Of a stretch of 64,000 nucleotides of DNA, positions 18,866-31,524 are shown piece by piece; the stretch's first letter is position 1; the number at the start of each line of letters is the position of its first letter. The position numbers and the translations under genes are program-made. This DNA comes from Lineus longissimus (taxonomy: Eukaryota; Nemertea; Pilidiophora; Heteronemertea; Lineidae). The stretch spans positions 10,356,349 to 10,420,348 of the forward strand of contig NC_088318.1 in NCBI RefSeq assembly GCF_910592395.1, written 5' to 3'. Below the pieces are notes generated by a model. That model saw nothing but the letters and a program-made list of their open reading frames with translations. It was not told the origin of the DNA and made no database searches.

Positions 18866-21035
18866 GATAGTATTCCAGTGCAGCCAACACCTCTCAATGC
18901 AGCGCCATCCTCCTACTTGATAGTATTCCAGTGCAGCCAACACCTCTCAATGCAGCGCCATCCTCCTACTTGATAGTATTCCAGTGCAGCCAACACCTCT
19001 CAATGCAGCCCATCCTCCTACTTGATAGTATTCCAGTGCAGCCAACACCTCTCAATGCAGCGCCATCCTCCTACCTGATAGTATTCCAGTGCAGCCAACA
19101 CCTCTCAAAGCAGCGCCATCCTCCTACTTGATAGTATTCCAGTGCAGCCAACACCTCTCAATGCAGCCCATCCTCCTACTTGATAGTATTCCAGTGCAGC
19201 CAACACCTCTCAAAGCAGCGCCATCCTCCTACCTGATAGTATTCCAGTGCAGCCAACACCTCTCAATGCAGCGCCATCCTCCTACTTGATAGTATTCCAG
19301 TGCAGCCAACACCTCTCAATGCAGCGCCATCCTCCTACCTGATAGTATTCCAGTGCAGCCAACACCTCTCAATGCAGCGCCATCCTCCTACTTGATAGTA
19401 TTCCAGTGCAGCCAACACCTCTCAATGCAGCGCCATCCTCCTACCTGATAGTATTCCAGTGCAGCCAACACCTCTCAATGCAGCCCATCCTCCTACTTGA
19501 TAGTATTCCAGTGCAGCCAACACCTCTCAATGCAGCCCATCCTCCTACTTGATAGTATTCCAGTGCAGTCAACACCTCTCAATGCAGCGCCATCCTCCTA
19601 CTTGATAGTATTCCAGTGCAGCCAACACCTCTCAATGTAGCCCCATCCTCCTACTTGATAGTATTCCAGTGCAGCCAACACCTCTCAATGCAGCGCCATC
19701 CTCCTACTTGATAGTATTCCAGTGCAGCCAACACCTCTCAATGTAGCGCCATCCTCCTACTTGATATTATTCCAGTGCAGTCAACACCTCTCCATGCAGC
19801 GCCATCTTCCTACTTGATAGTATTCCAGTGCAGCCAACACCTCTCAATGCAGCGCCATCCTCCTACTTGATAGTATTCCAGTGCAGCCAACACCTCTCAA
19901 TGCAGCGCCATCCTCCTACCTGATAGTATTCCAGTGCAGCCAACACCTCTCAATGCAGCGCCATCCTCCTACTTGATAGTATTCCAGTGCAGCCAACACC
20001 TCTCAATGTAGCGCCATCCTCCTACTTGATAGTATTCCAGTGCAGCCAACACCTCTCAATGCAGCCCATCCTCCTACTTGATAGTATTCCAGTGCAGCCA
20101 ACACCTCTCAATGCAGCGCCATCCTCCTACTTGATAGTATTCCAGTGCAGCCAACACCTCTCAATGCAGCCCATCCTCCTACTTGATAGTATTCCAGTGC
20201 AGCCAACACCTCTCAAAGCAGCGCCATCCTCCTACTTGATAGTATTCCAGTGCAGCCAACACCTCTCAAAGCAGCGCCATCCTCCTACTTGATAGTATTC
20301 CAGTGCAGCCAACACCTCTCAATGCAGCGCCATCCTCCTACCTGATAGTATTCCAGTGCAGCCAACACCTCTCAATGCAGCCCATCTTCCTACCTGATAG
20401 TATTCCAGTGCAGCCAACACCTCTCAAAGCAGCGCCATCCTCCTACCTGATAGTATTCCAGTGCAGTCAACACCTCTCAATGCAGCCCATTTTCCTACCT
20501 GATAGTATTCCAGTGCAGCCAACACCTCTCAAAGCAGCGCCATCCTCCTACCTGATATTATTCCAGTGCAGTCAACACCTCTCAATGCAGCCCATCTTCC
20601 TACCTGATAGTATTCCAGTGCAGCCAACACCTCTCAAAGCAGCGCCATCCTCCAACCTGATAGTATTCCAGTGCAGCCAACACCTCTCCATGCAGCGCCA
20701 TCCTCCTACTTGATAGTATTCCAGTGCAGCCAACACCTCTCAATGCAGCCCATCCTCCTACTTGATAGTATTCCAGTGCAGCCAACACCTCTCAATGCAG
20801 CGCCATCCTCCTACTTGATAGTATTCCAGTGCAGCCAACACCTCTCAATGCAGCGCCATCCTCCTACTTGATAGTATTCCAGTGCAGCCAACACCTCTCA
20901 ATGCAGCGCCATCCTCCTACCTGATAGTATTCCAGTGCAGCCAACACCTCTCAATGCAGCCCATCCTCCAACCTGATAGTTTTCAAGTGCAGCCAACACC
21001 TCTCAATGCAGCCCCATCCTCCTACCTGATAGTTG
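18866..21035. repeat. Satellite array, 52/53-bp unit, about 40 copies
   Basis: Unit: tagtattccagtgcagccaa, then cacctctcaatgcagcgcca, then tcctcctacttga. Variants include cagcccatcc (one base shorter), tcaaagcag and cctga for cttga. Mixed 52- and 53-bp units rotate the reading frames, so the peptides repeating SQHLSMQPI or VQPTPLNAAPS are artefacts. Neighbouring variants recur in blocks, which points to recent expansion. Confidence 0.97.
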
Positions 21036-21740
21036 TGTTGCCAAAGATGAAAACACCCCTGATATTTTTTTCTCTCTAAAATACCCCCATAGAAAGCTTG
21101 AGCGTGTTTTAGTAATGTACAGAGACAGTGGACAGAGGAGGATGACAGATGTGGTGGTCTAAACGAATCAAGTTGGCCGCTTTGGCTTCTCTGACATTTT
21201 AAGAGCACCAAAGGCTTCAGTGTAATCAAATTATTGGTACGATTTTAGTTGGTGTATTTCAATGTCCAGAAAAGTCTGGCAATGTTTCTGGCTTCAGTTG
21301 GTTATCCTGGCTAAGTGCACCTTGGTGCGAACAGGTTGTTGGGAAAACTTGGAGAGAAATCAGAAGCACTGTAAATAGAGTAACAGAGTCTTTGAAGAAA
21401 TAACCCTTTAATCACAATAGGGAAGAGGAATTTATCAGCAAAAGCAGTCAATTTTCTTTTAATCTGATCATGAAATGTTAAATAATATAGCTTTCTAATT
21501 AACGGAAAACTTTTGTTGGCACAAATTGTATAAAGTGGTAACCTATGGTGTTGTTTTGAGTGAGATTGCCAGGTTCTAAAAGAGGGGAAGGAAAAGATGT
21601 TAGTGAGTTGGCGAATAAGTTGGTTTAGTGAGGCTGCTGCATTCTACTTTTTCTTGTCAGGGGCCCTCTGTAGATTGACACCTTTCTCTTAGATAAGTAA
21701 CTGGTGGTGGTGTCGGGGGGGGGGGGGGGAGTTAAACAAA
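21036..21740. other. Non-repeat spacer between satellite blocks
   Basis: No gene seen. A poly-G run lies at about 21715-21729, just before one satellite half-unit (21750-21784) that borders the second 1.14-kb repeat. Confidence 0.5.
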
Positions 21741-21784
21741 AACAACTCCTCTCAATGCAGCCCTGTCCTCCTACCTGATAGTTT

Positions 21785-21837
21785 TTAGCTCACCTCTTAG
21801 CAGAGGTGAGCTTATCCCATACCGTGGCGTCCGTCGT

Positions 21838-21869
<32 letters not shown>

Positions 21870-22908
21870 CGTCGTCCGTTAGCAGGGCACGTTTCGTAAC
21901 TGTTAGAGCTATTGAGTTGAAACTTGGTACACATGTACCCTTATGTAATGACACCTTGGAGACCAAGTTTCGTTCCGATTCGTTTCATGGTTTGGCCACC
22001 AGGGGGCCAAACGTTAAAAGTGAAAATGTGCAATATCTCCCTTAATAGTAGTCGGGAAATTTTGAAAAAATATGGTAGGTACTTCTAGCAAAGGTGCATC
22101 ATATTTCCTCCGGGTTTTTGATTTGACCTCCTTTTCAAGGTCACAGAGGTCAAATGGTGTAAATTGGCCGTTAGGATGTAACGATGGCACGTTTCTAAAC
22201 TGCAATGACTATTGATACCAAATTTGGTACACATTTACCCCTTAGTCAGGTGATCTCAGGGACCTAAGTTTGGTCCAATATGATTCACCACTTGACCACC
22301 ACGGGGCAAAATCCAAAAACCTTAAAAATGTGATTATTCCTTAACTTCTTGCTCGATTGCCACCAATTTGATATCATGGGTACATCTAACCACCATACAG
22401 TATATGTCACACAGGTTTTCAATTTGACCTTCTTGTCAAGGTCACAGAGGTCAAATGACGTAAATTCGCCGTCAGGCCGTAACTATGGCACGTTTCTTAA
22501 CTGCAATGACTATTGATCACAAATTAAGTACACATGTACCCCTTGGTCAGGTGATCTCAGGTACCGAAGTTTGGTGCGATCTGATTTGCCGTTTGGCCTC
22601 CAGGGAGGGGGCCAAATCCTAAATTCATCAAAATGCCATTATTCCTAGTAATGACTTGCCCGATTGGCACCAATTTTATATCATAGGTACATCTAATTCT
22701 AACAACCATTCAATGTGTCACCCGGGTCTTCTTTGATTTGACCTACTTTTCAAGGTCACAGAGGTCGAATGTACTGTAAATTGGCCATTTTGGGGAAATT
22801 GTAATTGCTTGGACCTACATCAAACCTAACACTACATGACACAATACCATGCTCTTTATGCATCTTTCCTCCACATGAGGTGAGCACAATGGCCCTGGCC
22901 ATTTCATT
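21785..22908. mobile_element. 1.14-kb interspersed repeat, copy 2, inserted in the satellite
   Basis: It has the same head hairpin, shorter CGT tract, three roughly 290-bp internal units and tail as 5507-6649, and differs at few positions. The left flank ends in satellite sequence (cctgatagttttt) and the right flank resumes gtgtggtgccaacacctc, as in the uninterrupted unit at 23055-23090. The insertion therefore split an existing array. Confidence 0.88.
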
Positions 22909-23240
22909 TAGTGTGGTGCCAACACCTCTTGATGCAGCCCCACCCTCTTGCCTGATAGTTTTCCAGTTGGGCCAACACCTCCCATTGCAGCCCCATCCTC
23001 CCACCAGATAGTATTCCAGTGGGGCCAACACCTCTCAATGCAGCCCATCCTCCTACCTGATAGTTTTCAAGTGTGGTGCCAACACCTCTCGATGCAGCGC
23101 CACCCTCTTGCCTGATAGTTTTCCAGTTGGGCCAACACCTCTCAATGCAGCCCATCCTCCTACCTGATAGTTTTCCAGGCAGCCAACACCTCTCAATGCA
23201 GCCCCATCCTCCTGCCTGATAGTTTTCCAGTGGCACAAAC
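22909..23240. repeat. Diverged satellite units, related to 18866-21035
   Basis: About six units with gccaacacctctcaatgcag and cctgatagttttcca phrases, more diverged and longer (about 55 bp) than the main array. Confidence 0.88.
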
Positions 23241-25949
23241 ACCAACACTGCCCTTACCGACCCATCCTCGATATTATCTTAACCTTGCGAGTTGCTATCT
23301 GCAAATTGGCTTCATTTAAAAAACATCTTCCTCTAGTTGCTATAACTAGCATGTACCGTTGATGACTCATGACAGTTTAGCACATAGTTTCCCGATCATT
23401 GGCATTAACCTTAATCATTGGGAATTATTGCTGCATATTCTTAATGATATGTAAAGTTTCCTGTATTGTGCGGCCGTATTTGGCTTTGAATGAGACGAGA
23501 CTTGACTTCCAAAAGTCCATGTTGAACTGAGGTGAAGGAATGTTAAAAGTTTTTCTATGAGGGGAAGCTTTGACACCTGTTTTACTAATATATAAAGTAA
23601 GTCCCTAGCGATATCTACTGGAAAATATTGTCGTGATACCTTTTACCGCTCGCTTATCTAGCTGTGGCATTTCCTGAGGCAATATAGCAAGTTCACCTAG
23701 AAACTGTAGTGCCTCTGTTTACCAATATGTCCGCTTTGTGTAGCCGATCCTTGTGGCTATCGAGGCAGTAGGAGACCATTCCCTGTGGCTGGCTGGTGTA
23801 AACACAACCACCAAGGAAAGTACCAACGCTACAGACTCTTAAATACCTACTTCGCTCATTCAAAAATTTGAAAATTAAACTTAAATTTGAAAATTTCCAA
23901 CTTTGTAAATATGTACTTAATAAAAATCTTAACAATACTGTTGTGCATTATGAAATACAAATGCTATGAATGCCAAATTTCAGCGAATTACGGACTGCGC
24001 TATTGCAAGGTTTGTATATTGTTGACTTAAACCACAATAAAGTACATTGGGTTTTGGCATGTAAGGTAGTACAAGCATCGACTTCAGAGCACGAAGGAAG
24101 CATATAGCGTATTCTCTGTGACGGTTGTGTTACTGTTGAAATAAGTGTGAGCAACCCCACAAGACAACTGATAATAATTTTGATAGCAATCGTTCTCCGG
24201 GATGGGGAGGGATTTCCATTTCCAAGACTGTATATGCTCTACTTTCACCAAAACCCGTTCTGAATATTCAATTCATGCTAGATATTATGCACATAGTTGT
24301 TCGATGCCATTCATAATTTTTAATTTGGATAGACAATGGGGAGTTACGACATAAAGTTATCCAAGGGTCATGATGAGATTTTTCTGGTTTGGCCTTTGTT
24401 TCTATTTCGTTGCAAGTACAGGTAATCAATTTGTCTTTGGTCAGTAAAACTAGAGCATTTTCAACAGATGATAGGGGATTCAAGGCACTCTGCCTCTTTT
24501 TAGTTAGGTGAAGACAGGATATCTGCTTGGGTACTCGGACCAGAGCTTATGATCACTTTGAACTGAGTGCTTCATATTTAAAAAATATGAAAAACGGCCG
24601 TTCTTGCCAACGGCTGACTTTCATGTTCGTGATGCAGTTGAGTCAAAGATTTACTGCATTCTCCTCAACTTTTTATGCACTTGGCTCATCCCATATATCA
24701 CAACGAACAAGCTTAATGTTCAGGGTTAGTTGCGTGCAGGCTAAGTGCTTTAGTTGAATGCTCATAAACAAGCTGGGAAGGGTTACATGGACTTTCGATA
24801 CTGGTAAGAACCATCTGTCTTCGTCAACTTTTGACCGTCTTTACTAAAATTTACAGTAACTTTCATTGCTTGAAAGAAACTGCTGCCCGAATTTTGGCAG
24901 CAGACACTTCCATTGAGAGATTAACAGCTTGAAAGCTCTTCACGGAGGAGTGTGCAGGATGATATAGAGAGGTGATGAACACTTGTCATCTGCATTTGCT
25001 TCTTTTCACCCAGTGATTACATCATCTGCCTACTGATTCCTCTATGGATTACCACAGCGCTGGTAAGAATATTGATATAGTCTTCAAGGCTACGAAAAGA
25101 CTGGATTGTCGTACAATCAGAAACTTTGACAAAAATCAGCCTCGATCAGCTGTCATCGAGTAGCGATGAAAGTTTGTCATCCACATTGTTTGGTAACTTC
25201 TACGCGTGTGATTACGTCTGCTCGTCATCCACATGGTGACGTCTGCCTCCGGATTACTGTACAGATTACCCCAGCACCCTTTTCAGCGTGACACCGAGGA
25301 AGCTCTTGTAACCATTGAGATATGACTCAGTCCTGATGATCCAACACAGGTCAGATTTGGCCATCTGTGAAATTGCTGTAAAACCTCGCGATTTTCCAAA
25401 TCATGCTTTCCTCAATTTGTTGCAGGCTGAGGGTTCTGAGTCACAAATTCTCAATCACTCGGGTAAACTCACCAAGTGCGGCCAATGACCCGCAGCGCAA
25501 TTAAGGACTCGCAGTTGTTTGGAAGATGGACGTGAGACGTATTCACATGTTGACTTGACAATATCGTGCATCTTTCGAGCACTCTTCAGCAATAATCTCT
25601 CCACCTCGAAACATCGTCCAAATCTTTGAATAATTCATGCAGTCATTAGAAACATTGCAACAGAATTTGATAAACTCTGATGCAACATTGGCAAGAGGCT
25701 GCTGATGATTTCCCCTGAGGATTCCTAAAGAACCTGCTTCTTTGAGGTTCAAACAGTTGTTTAAAAAGGTTACCACTCCTTGTCACTACATGCATGTCAT
25801 TCTATGACCTAAAGAGTTAGGAAAATTTCCTTGTTATCTCGATATGAAGATACTTTCCAACGTGAGGAGAATTTCAAATGATATTGAACACAGGTTTTGC
25901 TGATTCATCATAATCTTTGTGTCTGTTTTCAAGGGCTTTTTTTCGCTGG
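23241..25949. other. Intronic; one diverged duplication
   Basis: 24960-25080 and 25160-25280 share gatgaa...ttgtcatc, gtgattac and ggattac...cccagc phrases in the same order, suggesting an old tandem duplication. Nothing else was recognised. Confidence 0.4.
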
Positions 25950-26175
25950 GATTAGCAGCAGCGCAGTGGAAGAGAGTCTGCCTAATCATCAAGAGGTCGT
26001 GGGTTTGACTCCCGGCTGAGTCACTGCTTGGTTCCCCTATAGATTCAGTTCAAGTGAGCGCCTTCTGGTTGCTCCTTGAACCGGGGTAATAACATGTTAT
26101 CCCAAAAGCGCTTTGAGCAGGGAAATCTGGCAAAGTGCTATGTAAGGACTCAGTATTATCATCAATATTATTTGT
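25950..26175 (+). mobile_element. tRNA-derived SINE
   Basis: The tRNA-like head has an A-box-like agcgcagtggaagag and a B-box-like gtgggtttgactcccggct. The tail reads agcgctttgagca and aaagtgctatgtaagg, then an ATT-rich end, typical of invertebrate SINE tails. It is too decayed and too long to be a functional tRNA. Confidence 0.75.
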
Positions 26176-26759
26176 AGTGTTGGGTGAAACTGCGAGTCAG
26201 TGTGCCGACGAGCAAACATGTTATGTTTTCAAGGTCATTTTAAATCTTCTTTTTTTTTGTTTGATGATGCAAATTTTAAATCTTTGTCCATATCTTGATA
26301 ATCTATTGGGCAGTAAAAGCCTGTGAATTAGAAGTGCTCTGTTGGTTGCAGGGCTTTCCAACAGACTTGGAAATCATGTTGGTCAATTTATTCCAAACGT
26401 GCATTTTGTCAGCAGGAACTGCTTCGATTGATACAGGATCTTCCCGCGTCACTGATATCCCCTGCCAAACAAAGCTTTGTCACGAGCAGTATTGGTACGT
26501 GTATAAATCCTGATATTGATATCTCTGGATGCCAGGGCTATCGTCTCACAGTGTCCTCCTTTGTCACAGAAGCTATTGTAAGGAAGAACACCTTTGTGAT
26601 CAGGACCGAGCCTTATGTAGCTATTGCTGTTTGCAGCAGTTTTTTAGAGGCAGTCTTCAACTGGCCTATCATTCCATACATCCGTATGATCACAAGCCTA
26701 AGGACAGTATTACTGAGTGAGATTAGCATATTTTATAAAGCCTCCTTTTGATATGTTAT
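26176..26759. other. Intronic, nothing recognised
   Basis: Overlapping short open frames at 26135-26751 have no recognisable product. Confidence 0.35.
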
Positions 26760-26950
26760 AGGAAATGACACTTTAAATTGGTTTCTTTGGTTAATCAAGG
26801 CAAAATACATAAAAAAGTCATTTCTAACCAAACTGCCACTTAAAAACTAATAAAAACGACGTTTTAAATTGGTTTCTATGGAAATCAAGGCAATATACAT
26901 AAAGAGAGTCATTTCTAACCACACTGCCACTTAAAAACTAATAAAAACAT
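26760..26950. repeat. Tandem duplication, about 95-bp unit, two copies
   Basis: Both copies contain ttaaattggtttct, aatcaaggca, a catttctaacca block and ctgccacttaaaaactaata. Confidence 0.9.
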
Positions 26951-27359
26951 ACTAATCTAACTCAAAGGCACCATGTTTCTTTCTGTTGGTAATATATCTA
27001 TAGGGTCTAAATCCAACCGTTCAAGATGTGTACATTGATGCTGGTGCTCCTGTACAGAGCTCCAATTCGTGATCGAAAGATGAAGTCATTAACCAAAATT
27101 CTAACCCCTCTACCTCCTACACCCACCACTGGAAAAACTGAAGAATTGGGTTTCTATGGCCAGTGGTAGTCGTACTCTATCCCACAACTCATTCAAATCA
27201 TTTGTAGCTTGCATGTTGAATAAAAGTCGCTCAGCTCCCGGACTATTACGACAGTATTACATAGATTAACCCTGTTCACCACAGGTTCTGTATAATGAAA
27301 AGAAGATGCTGCTTGATTATGTAAGCACTGTGTGGTGCACTGAGATTAACTGAGTTTTA

Positions 27360-28005
27360 TTAAGGGTTGACCATAGCTGCGCTTACACCACGAAATATTG
27401 GTGGACCAATTGCACTTACACCACCACATTGCCGCGACAAATTGGTTCGGCAATCCATTGCCGATACAAATTGCCGAGCGAATTTGTCCCACCAAGCTTG
27501 ATGGTCCAAATTCGCCCGGCTTGTTAAAAGCTCGGCTTTGTCGTGGTGTACACGCAAATGGATCGGCAATTAGCTAGTTCGATGGTTCGGCTCCAGGCGG
27601 CGCTTTCGAAATGGCACTTTCTGCCAAGGCTTTCTGCGTTCTGCTTATTGTTTGCACGCCATCTGTAGCCGGATTTTATAACTAGCTGCAGCGCTGGTGT
27701 AAGCGCTTGGTGGATTTTCGATGGTGCGGCATTGGTTCCCGAACCAAGATTGGTGGTCCATTTTCAGGTGGTGTAAGTGCGGCTCATATGTACCGCCATT
27801 TTGGCTGGACGTCCAAATCCTAAAGCAATTAGAGCTCTTTCAAAACGTAGTGAATGCTCATTTCAAGGGCTGAAGTTGGTTCTTTGTTTTCCAGAGAACA
27901 GCCTCCAGGGTTTTAAATGAGCATTCACTACGTTTTGAAGGAGTTCTAATTGCTTTAGGATTTCAAGTTCTAGCCAAAATGGCGGTACCTATGGACAACC
28001 CTTAA
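27360..28005. mobile_element. Palindromic TTAA MITE, copy A, with a nested insertion
   Basis: It begins TTAAGGGTTGACCATA and ends GACAACCCTTAA. The two arms (aatcctaaagcaatt...gtagtgaatgctcatt) are inverted copies around a short centre with tccagagaaca. TTAA at both borders fits piggyBac-type insertion. The left arm is interrupted after position 27374 by another foldback element (27375-27784). Confidence 0.88.
27375..27784. mobile_element. Foldback element nested in MITE copy A
   Basis: The ends agctgcgcttacaccac and gtggtgtaagtgcggct are imperfect inverted repeats. CAT occurs on both sides (27372-27374 and 27785-27787), a likely 3-bp target duplication. The uninterrupted host sequence at 29109-29340 supports the borders. 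Confidence 0.85.
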
Positions 28006-29108
28006 TAGAATGTCTGATCAGGGCAGACAGTGTTTCTCAGCCGAGCTGCAGCTATGATAGGAGACGATAGCATGATTTGATCTCCTGTAGTCGGATGAGT
28101 GTTCAACAGAATATTCAGCATGTACAACTGTGGGTATTTGTACCTGTCACATTGCAATATCCATGTTTGATTAATGTGACCAGGGGCGCCCATCCAAACC
28201 AATCAGATGACCCTGATTAAACCAACAAGATGAACAGAGGGACCAATCGAATTCATTCGTGATTAACTTGGGGTCAATCTATCAGACTGACTGGCCGGTG
28301 GTATCTCCCGCAAGGAAGTACGGCGGGGCTTCAATGGGGTCGTTGATGCAAACTAACGGTGACAGATCAGGCATGAGGGGCCTGAGGAGCGGACTGACTT
28401 GTTGTTGTACCAGCAGGTCTTATCGGTGACGTTTCTTCTCATAACCCTGTTAGAGATGACATCTGGTCAATGATATCTTAACACAGATCTCTGATATTTC
28501 AGCTATGTATGAACCGTGGGATACATACATTGAAGTATTGTGGTGGACGTGTTTCAATTTTCATGCGTCTCTTCGCCTTTCTTTGTCAAATCCAGAGACA
28601 TGATCTCCCATCTCAAATCAGCAAATTAGGCAAGCTTATCTAGCTATGATATCACTGTTTTGACATGTTCCAAACTTCTTGTAGGTGCTGTTTTGCTATT
28701 TCCTTCTAGTGAACAGGAGCAGTGATTATTACTTTAAATGGACAGTCATAAGTCATATAGAATACTGACAGAATTAACTGTTGACTTTGTGTGGTCTGGG
28801 AATCCGTATTTTGGCATAAGTGTGCCATAGATATTCATCAACATTCACTTAATCATGTTCTGGCATATTTAGGCATGTGATCAGCTCACTAAATCTTTGA
28901 ATGGGCTGTGTACTTCAATGAGACCCCTTTGTTACATCACGCATGTGGAGTTGCTCAACCCTGTGGAGTGCTGAACTCTTATGGAAGAATATCGACTATA
29001 TGTTTGTATGGGAAGTTAATGTTAAACTTATGGTTTATAGCCTGGTACCAAGAGTAGTAGAAGTTATCATCTTCATTCAAACTTCAACCCCAGTCTGTCC
29101 TGAAACCT
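28006..29108. other. Intronic, nothing recognised
   Basis: No gene or clear repeat was seen between the two TTAA elements. Confidence 0.35.
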
Positions 29109-29340
29109 TTAAGGGTTGACCATAGGTACCACCATTTTGTCTAGAACTTGAAATCCTAAAGCAATTAGAACTCCTTCAAAACGTAGTGAATGCTCATTTA
29201 AAACCCTGGAGGCTGTTCTCTGGAAAACAAAGAACAGACTCCAGCCCTTGAAATGAGCATTCACTATGTTTTGAAAGAGTTCTAATTGCTTTAGGATTTG
29301 GAGGTCCAGCCAAATGGCGGTACCTATTGTCAACCCTTAA
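29109..29340. mobile_element. Palindromic TTAA MITE, copy B, 232 bp
   Basis: An uninterrupted full-length copy, TTAAGGGTTGACCATAGG...TTGTCAACCCTTAA, with arms of about 110 bp. It is the reference for the family. Confidence 0.9.
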
Positions 29341-30515
29341 GTAGAAATCAGATGAGCTGCTCAATCAGCAACCTGAGTATTCATGACCCATTTCTACCCA
29401 AGGGTGGAGTCTCAGGCAAACTGGGGGATTGAACGATGGACCTCTTGACTTGCTAGCTGTGAGTTCAAGCCACTAATTCACAGCAGCTACTTTTCCGAAC
29501 AGCTCTTCCTCCAGTGCTCTGTCACACTGCACAACAAACATTCACTGATTCCTCCAAAATCAACAGTTACAACTCCTAGAATTACCCGATTGATGAACTT
29601 CTTGGGAACGACAAATCACAGTTTGGATATGCATGTGAGCGTTTGCGCAAAGCCATCAAATTGATGAATGTTTTAATAGCGCCATTAGTCGCTGGCGTGC
29701 CATTCGATCATTCATTATAATGACATTCTTCCAATGCTCGATATGAGAGATGGCTCCACCGATAATCCGAGTAAGCGCCAACACCTCATAGAGACTCGTA
29801 TCAGTTTCCACTGAGTCATGCTTAGAAATCACCATTGCTCAGTACTTCTGAATTATGCAGTATACTGTTCAATTGTTCTGTAATCTGTCTTCTTTAAACT
29901 GCAATGATTTTCTTACTGTATTTTTGGCTTGTTTTATATTTTAAAAGGCCTGACTTGGCATTCACTGCATGGGATCTGTTGAATTGTTTTGAGATTCTGT
30001 ATCTGTCTTCTTTAAATTTCAATCATCATCTTACTGCATTTTTAGCTAGGTTTTTACTTGAAAAGGCCTGAGTTTGCATTCACTGCATCGGATGAATTGG
30101 TCACACTCATCTCCACTGAACTGAATTCTGAGCTAAGTTTGTCTTATAACAAAAGCTACAATGCTGTGCACCATGTGTCTGTTGCAGACTTTGTTGTCAG
30201 TTGGAAGCTTTGACTGCTTTGATTGCCATGGCAGGTAGTCCTTGTTAAATGCAGCACCTGTTGTCATAGGCAACCTTGTGCTTTTTACAAACCTATGTCC
30301 TCTTCTCCATACTGTGCTGTTTTTCTATGAGCCTGGTGTCTTAACCAGAAGATACATGTTACTCTACCAATAAACATAGCCCTGGTACTGAGGACACCAA
30401 CCTGTCTAATACAGCTATCCTTCTCTGAAGACCTTAGCATCTATAACGCTGTTACTTCGACCCTGGAACATCAGAAAGCCAAGCAGAGGTTGGCAAGAAG
30501 ACTACAAAAGCCAAC
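29341..30515. other. Intronic; SINE-like remnant and a tandem duplication
   Basis: 29385-29480 (tttctacccaagggtggag, then gggggattgaacgatggacc) resembles a minus-strand tRNA-derived SINE remnant. 29880-29975 and 29998-30090 are a tandem duplication sharing ctgtcttctttaaa, cttactg(t/c)attttt, aaaaggcctga and gcattcactgcat. The rest is unrecognised. Confidence 0.5.
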
Positions 30516-30984
30516 TTAAAGGAAACCTATCACGAAACGCTTATAAAAATTGTTTTGAAAGGCCTGGTTAAAACCTAAGGCGGGAATAAGCTTCATTGAT
30601 AAATCTTAGCAGTTTCGAGTTCCCCTTAGGTAGTTTATTATGTGAGCTGGGCATCTGGGTAACATTGCATAACATCACTGACTCCACTCAATGAATTGCA
30701 TTTTACTATGTTCAGCTAGTCTAAATAACGATTTTTTGCCACGACTGGACCTCTTTAAAGCAACCCTATCATGATGCAGACAAAGGAATCTAACCAATGA
30801 GGAACCTGCACAACAAAACCTGCCAATAGGGGGCCCTGCAGGCAAGTGGACCATGGTTGTAATGAAAAAGCCATTTCCCGGGTCAATGATTATTGAATAA
30901 TTCATCTCTTAATCACTCTAGGCTTTCATCGGGCCGTTCAAAAAATCCGATTTTTAGAAGCGTTTCATGACAGGTTTCCTTTAG
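30516..30984. mobile_element. Foldback element, about 468 bp
   Basis: The ends ttaaaggaaacctatcacga and catgacaggtttcctttag are inverted repeats, continuing as aacgctt/aagcgtt. The interior shares ctttaaagcaaccctatcat and gatgcagacaaag with 40741-40780. Confidence 0.75.
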
Positions 30985-31108
30985 CAACGGCAACAGCTAG
31001 GAATGACTTAACATCAACGTCATTTAAACTAGACCGAGGGCAATTCTTTCTCGCTGGGTGGAAGTTTGGCTACTATCAAGGGCAGTATGGCAGCCCTGGA
31101 TGTCATGA

Positions 31109-31524
31109 AAGAGGGTACATGGTTAACCAGTTGGGTTGATATTGGTGATTCTATTGATGTACACCTTTAGAGATTATAACTACATTCATATGACATGTCA
31201 CCAACCCATATTAGGATTGTTTTGGCAGGACATTAGGATCTAACACCAGTCCAATGTGTTTTCGCTTTCACCTCTTTACCGTTAAAGGACTGTTGTCATC
31301 GTCCCAAAATCAAACAGAGGCTACATGGTTAACCAGTTGGGCTTGATATTGGTGATTCTATTGATGTACACCTTTAGAGAATATGACTACATTCATATGA
31401 CATGTTATCAACCCATATTAGGACTGTTTTTGCAAGACATTAGGATCTAACACCAGTCCAATGTGTTTTCACTTTCACCTCTTTACCGTTAAAGGACTGT
31501 TGTCATCGTCCCAAAATCAAACAG
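31109..31524. repeat. Tandem duplication, about 206-bp unit, two copies
   Basis: Both copies run from tacatggttaaccagttggg to tcgtcccaaaatcaaacag with only scattered differences, so the event is fairly recent. Confidence 0.95.

Noticed and set aside
18931-21079. Series of open frames repeating SQHLSMQP in the 53-bp satellite
   Set aside because: They are simple repeat translations that switch frame with 52/53-bp units, with no start context or splice support.
25950-26030. Possible tRNA gene
   Set aside because: Box A and B are present, but the cloverleaf is not clean and a SINE tail follows.
26428-26751. 107-codon frame between the SINE and the tandem duplication
   Set aside because: No family resemblance, no convincing splice pair, and overlapping frames of similar length.
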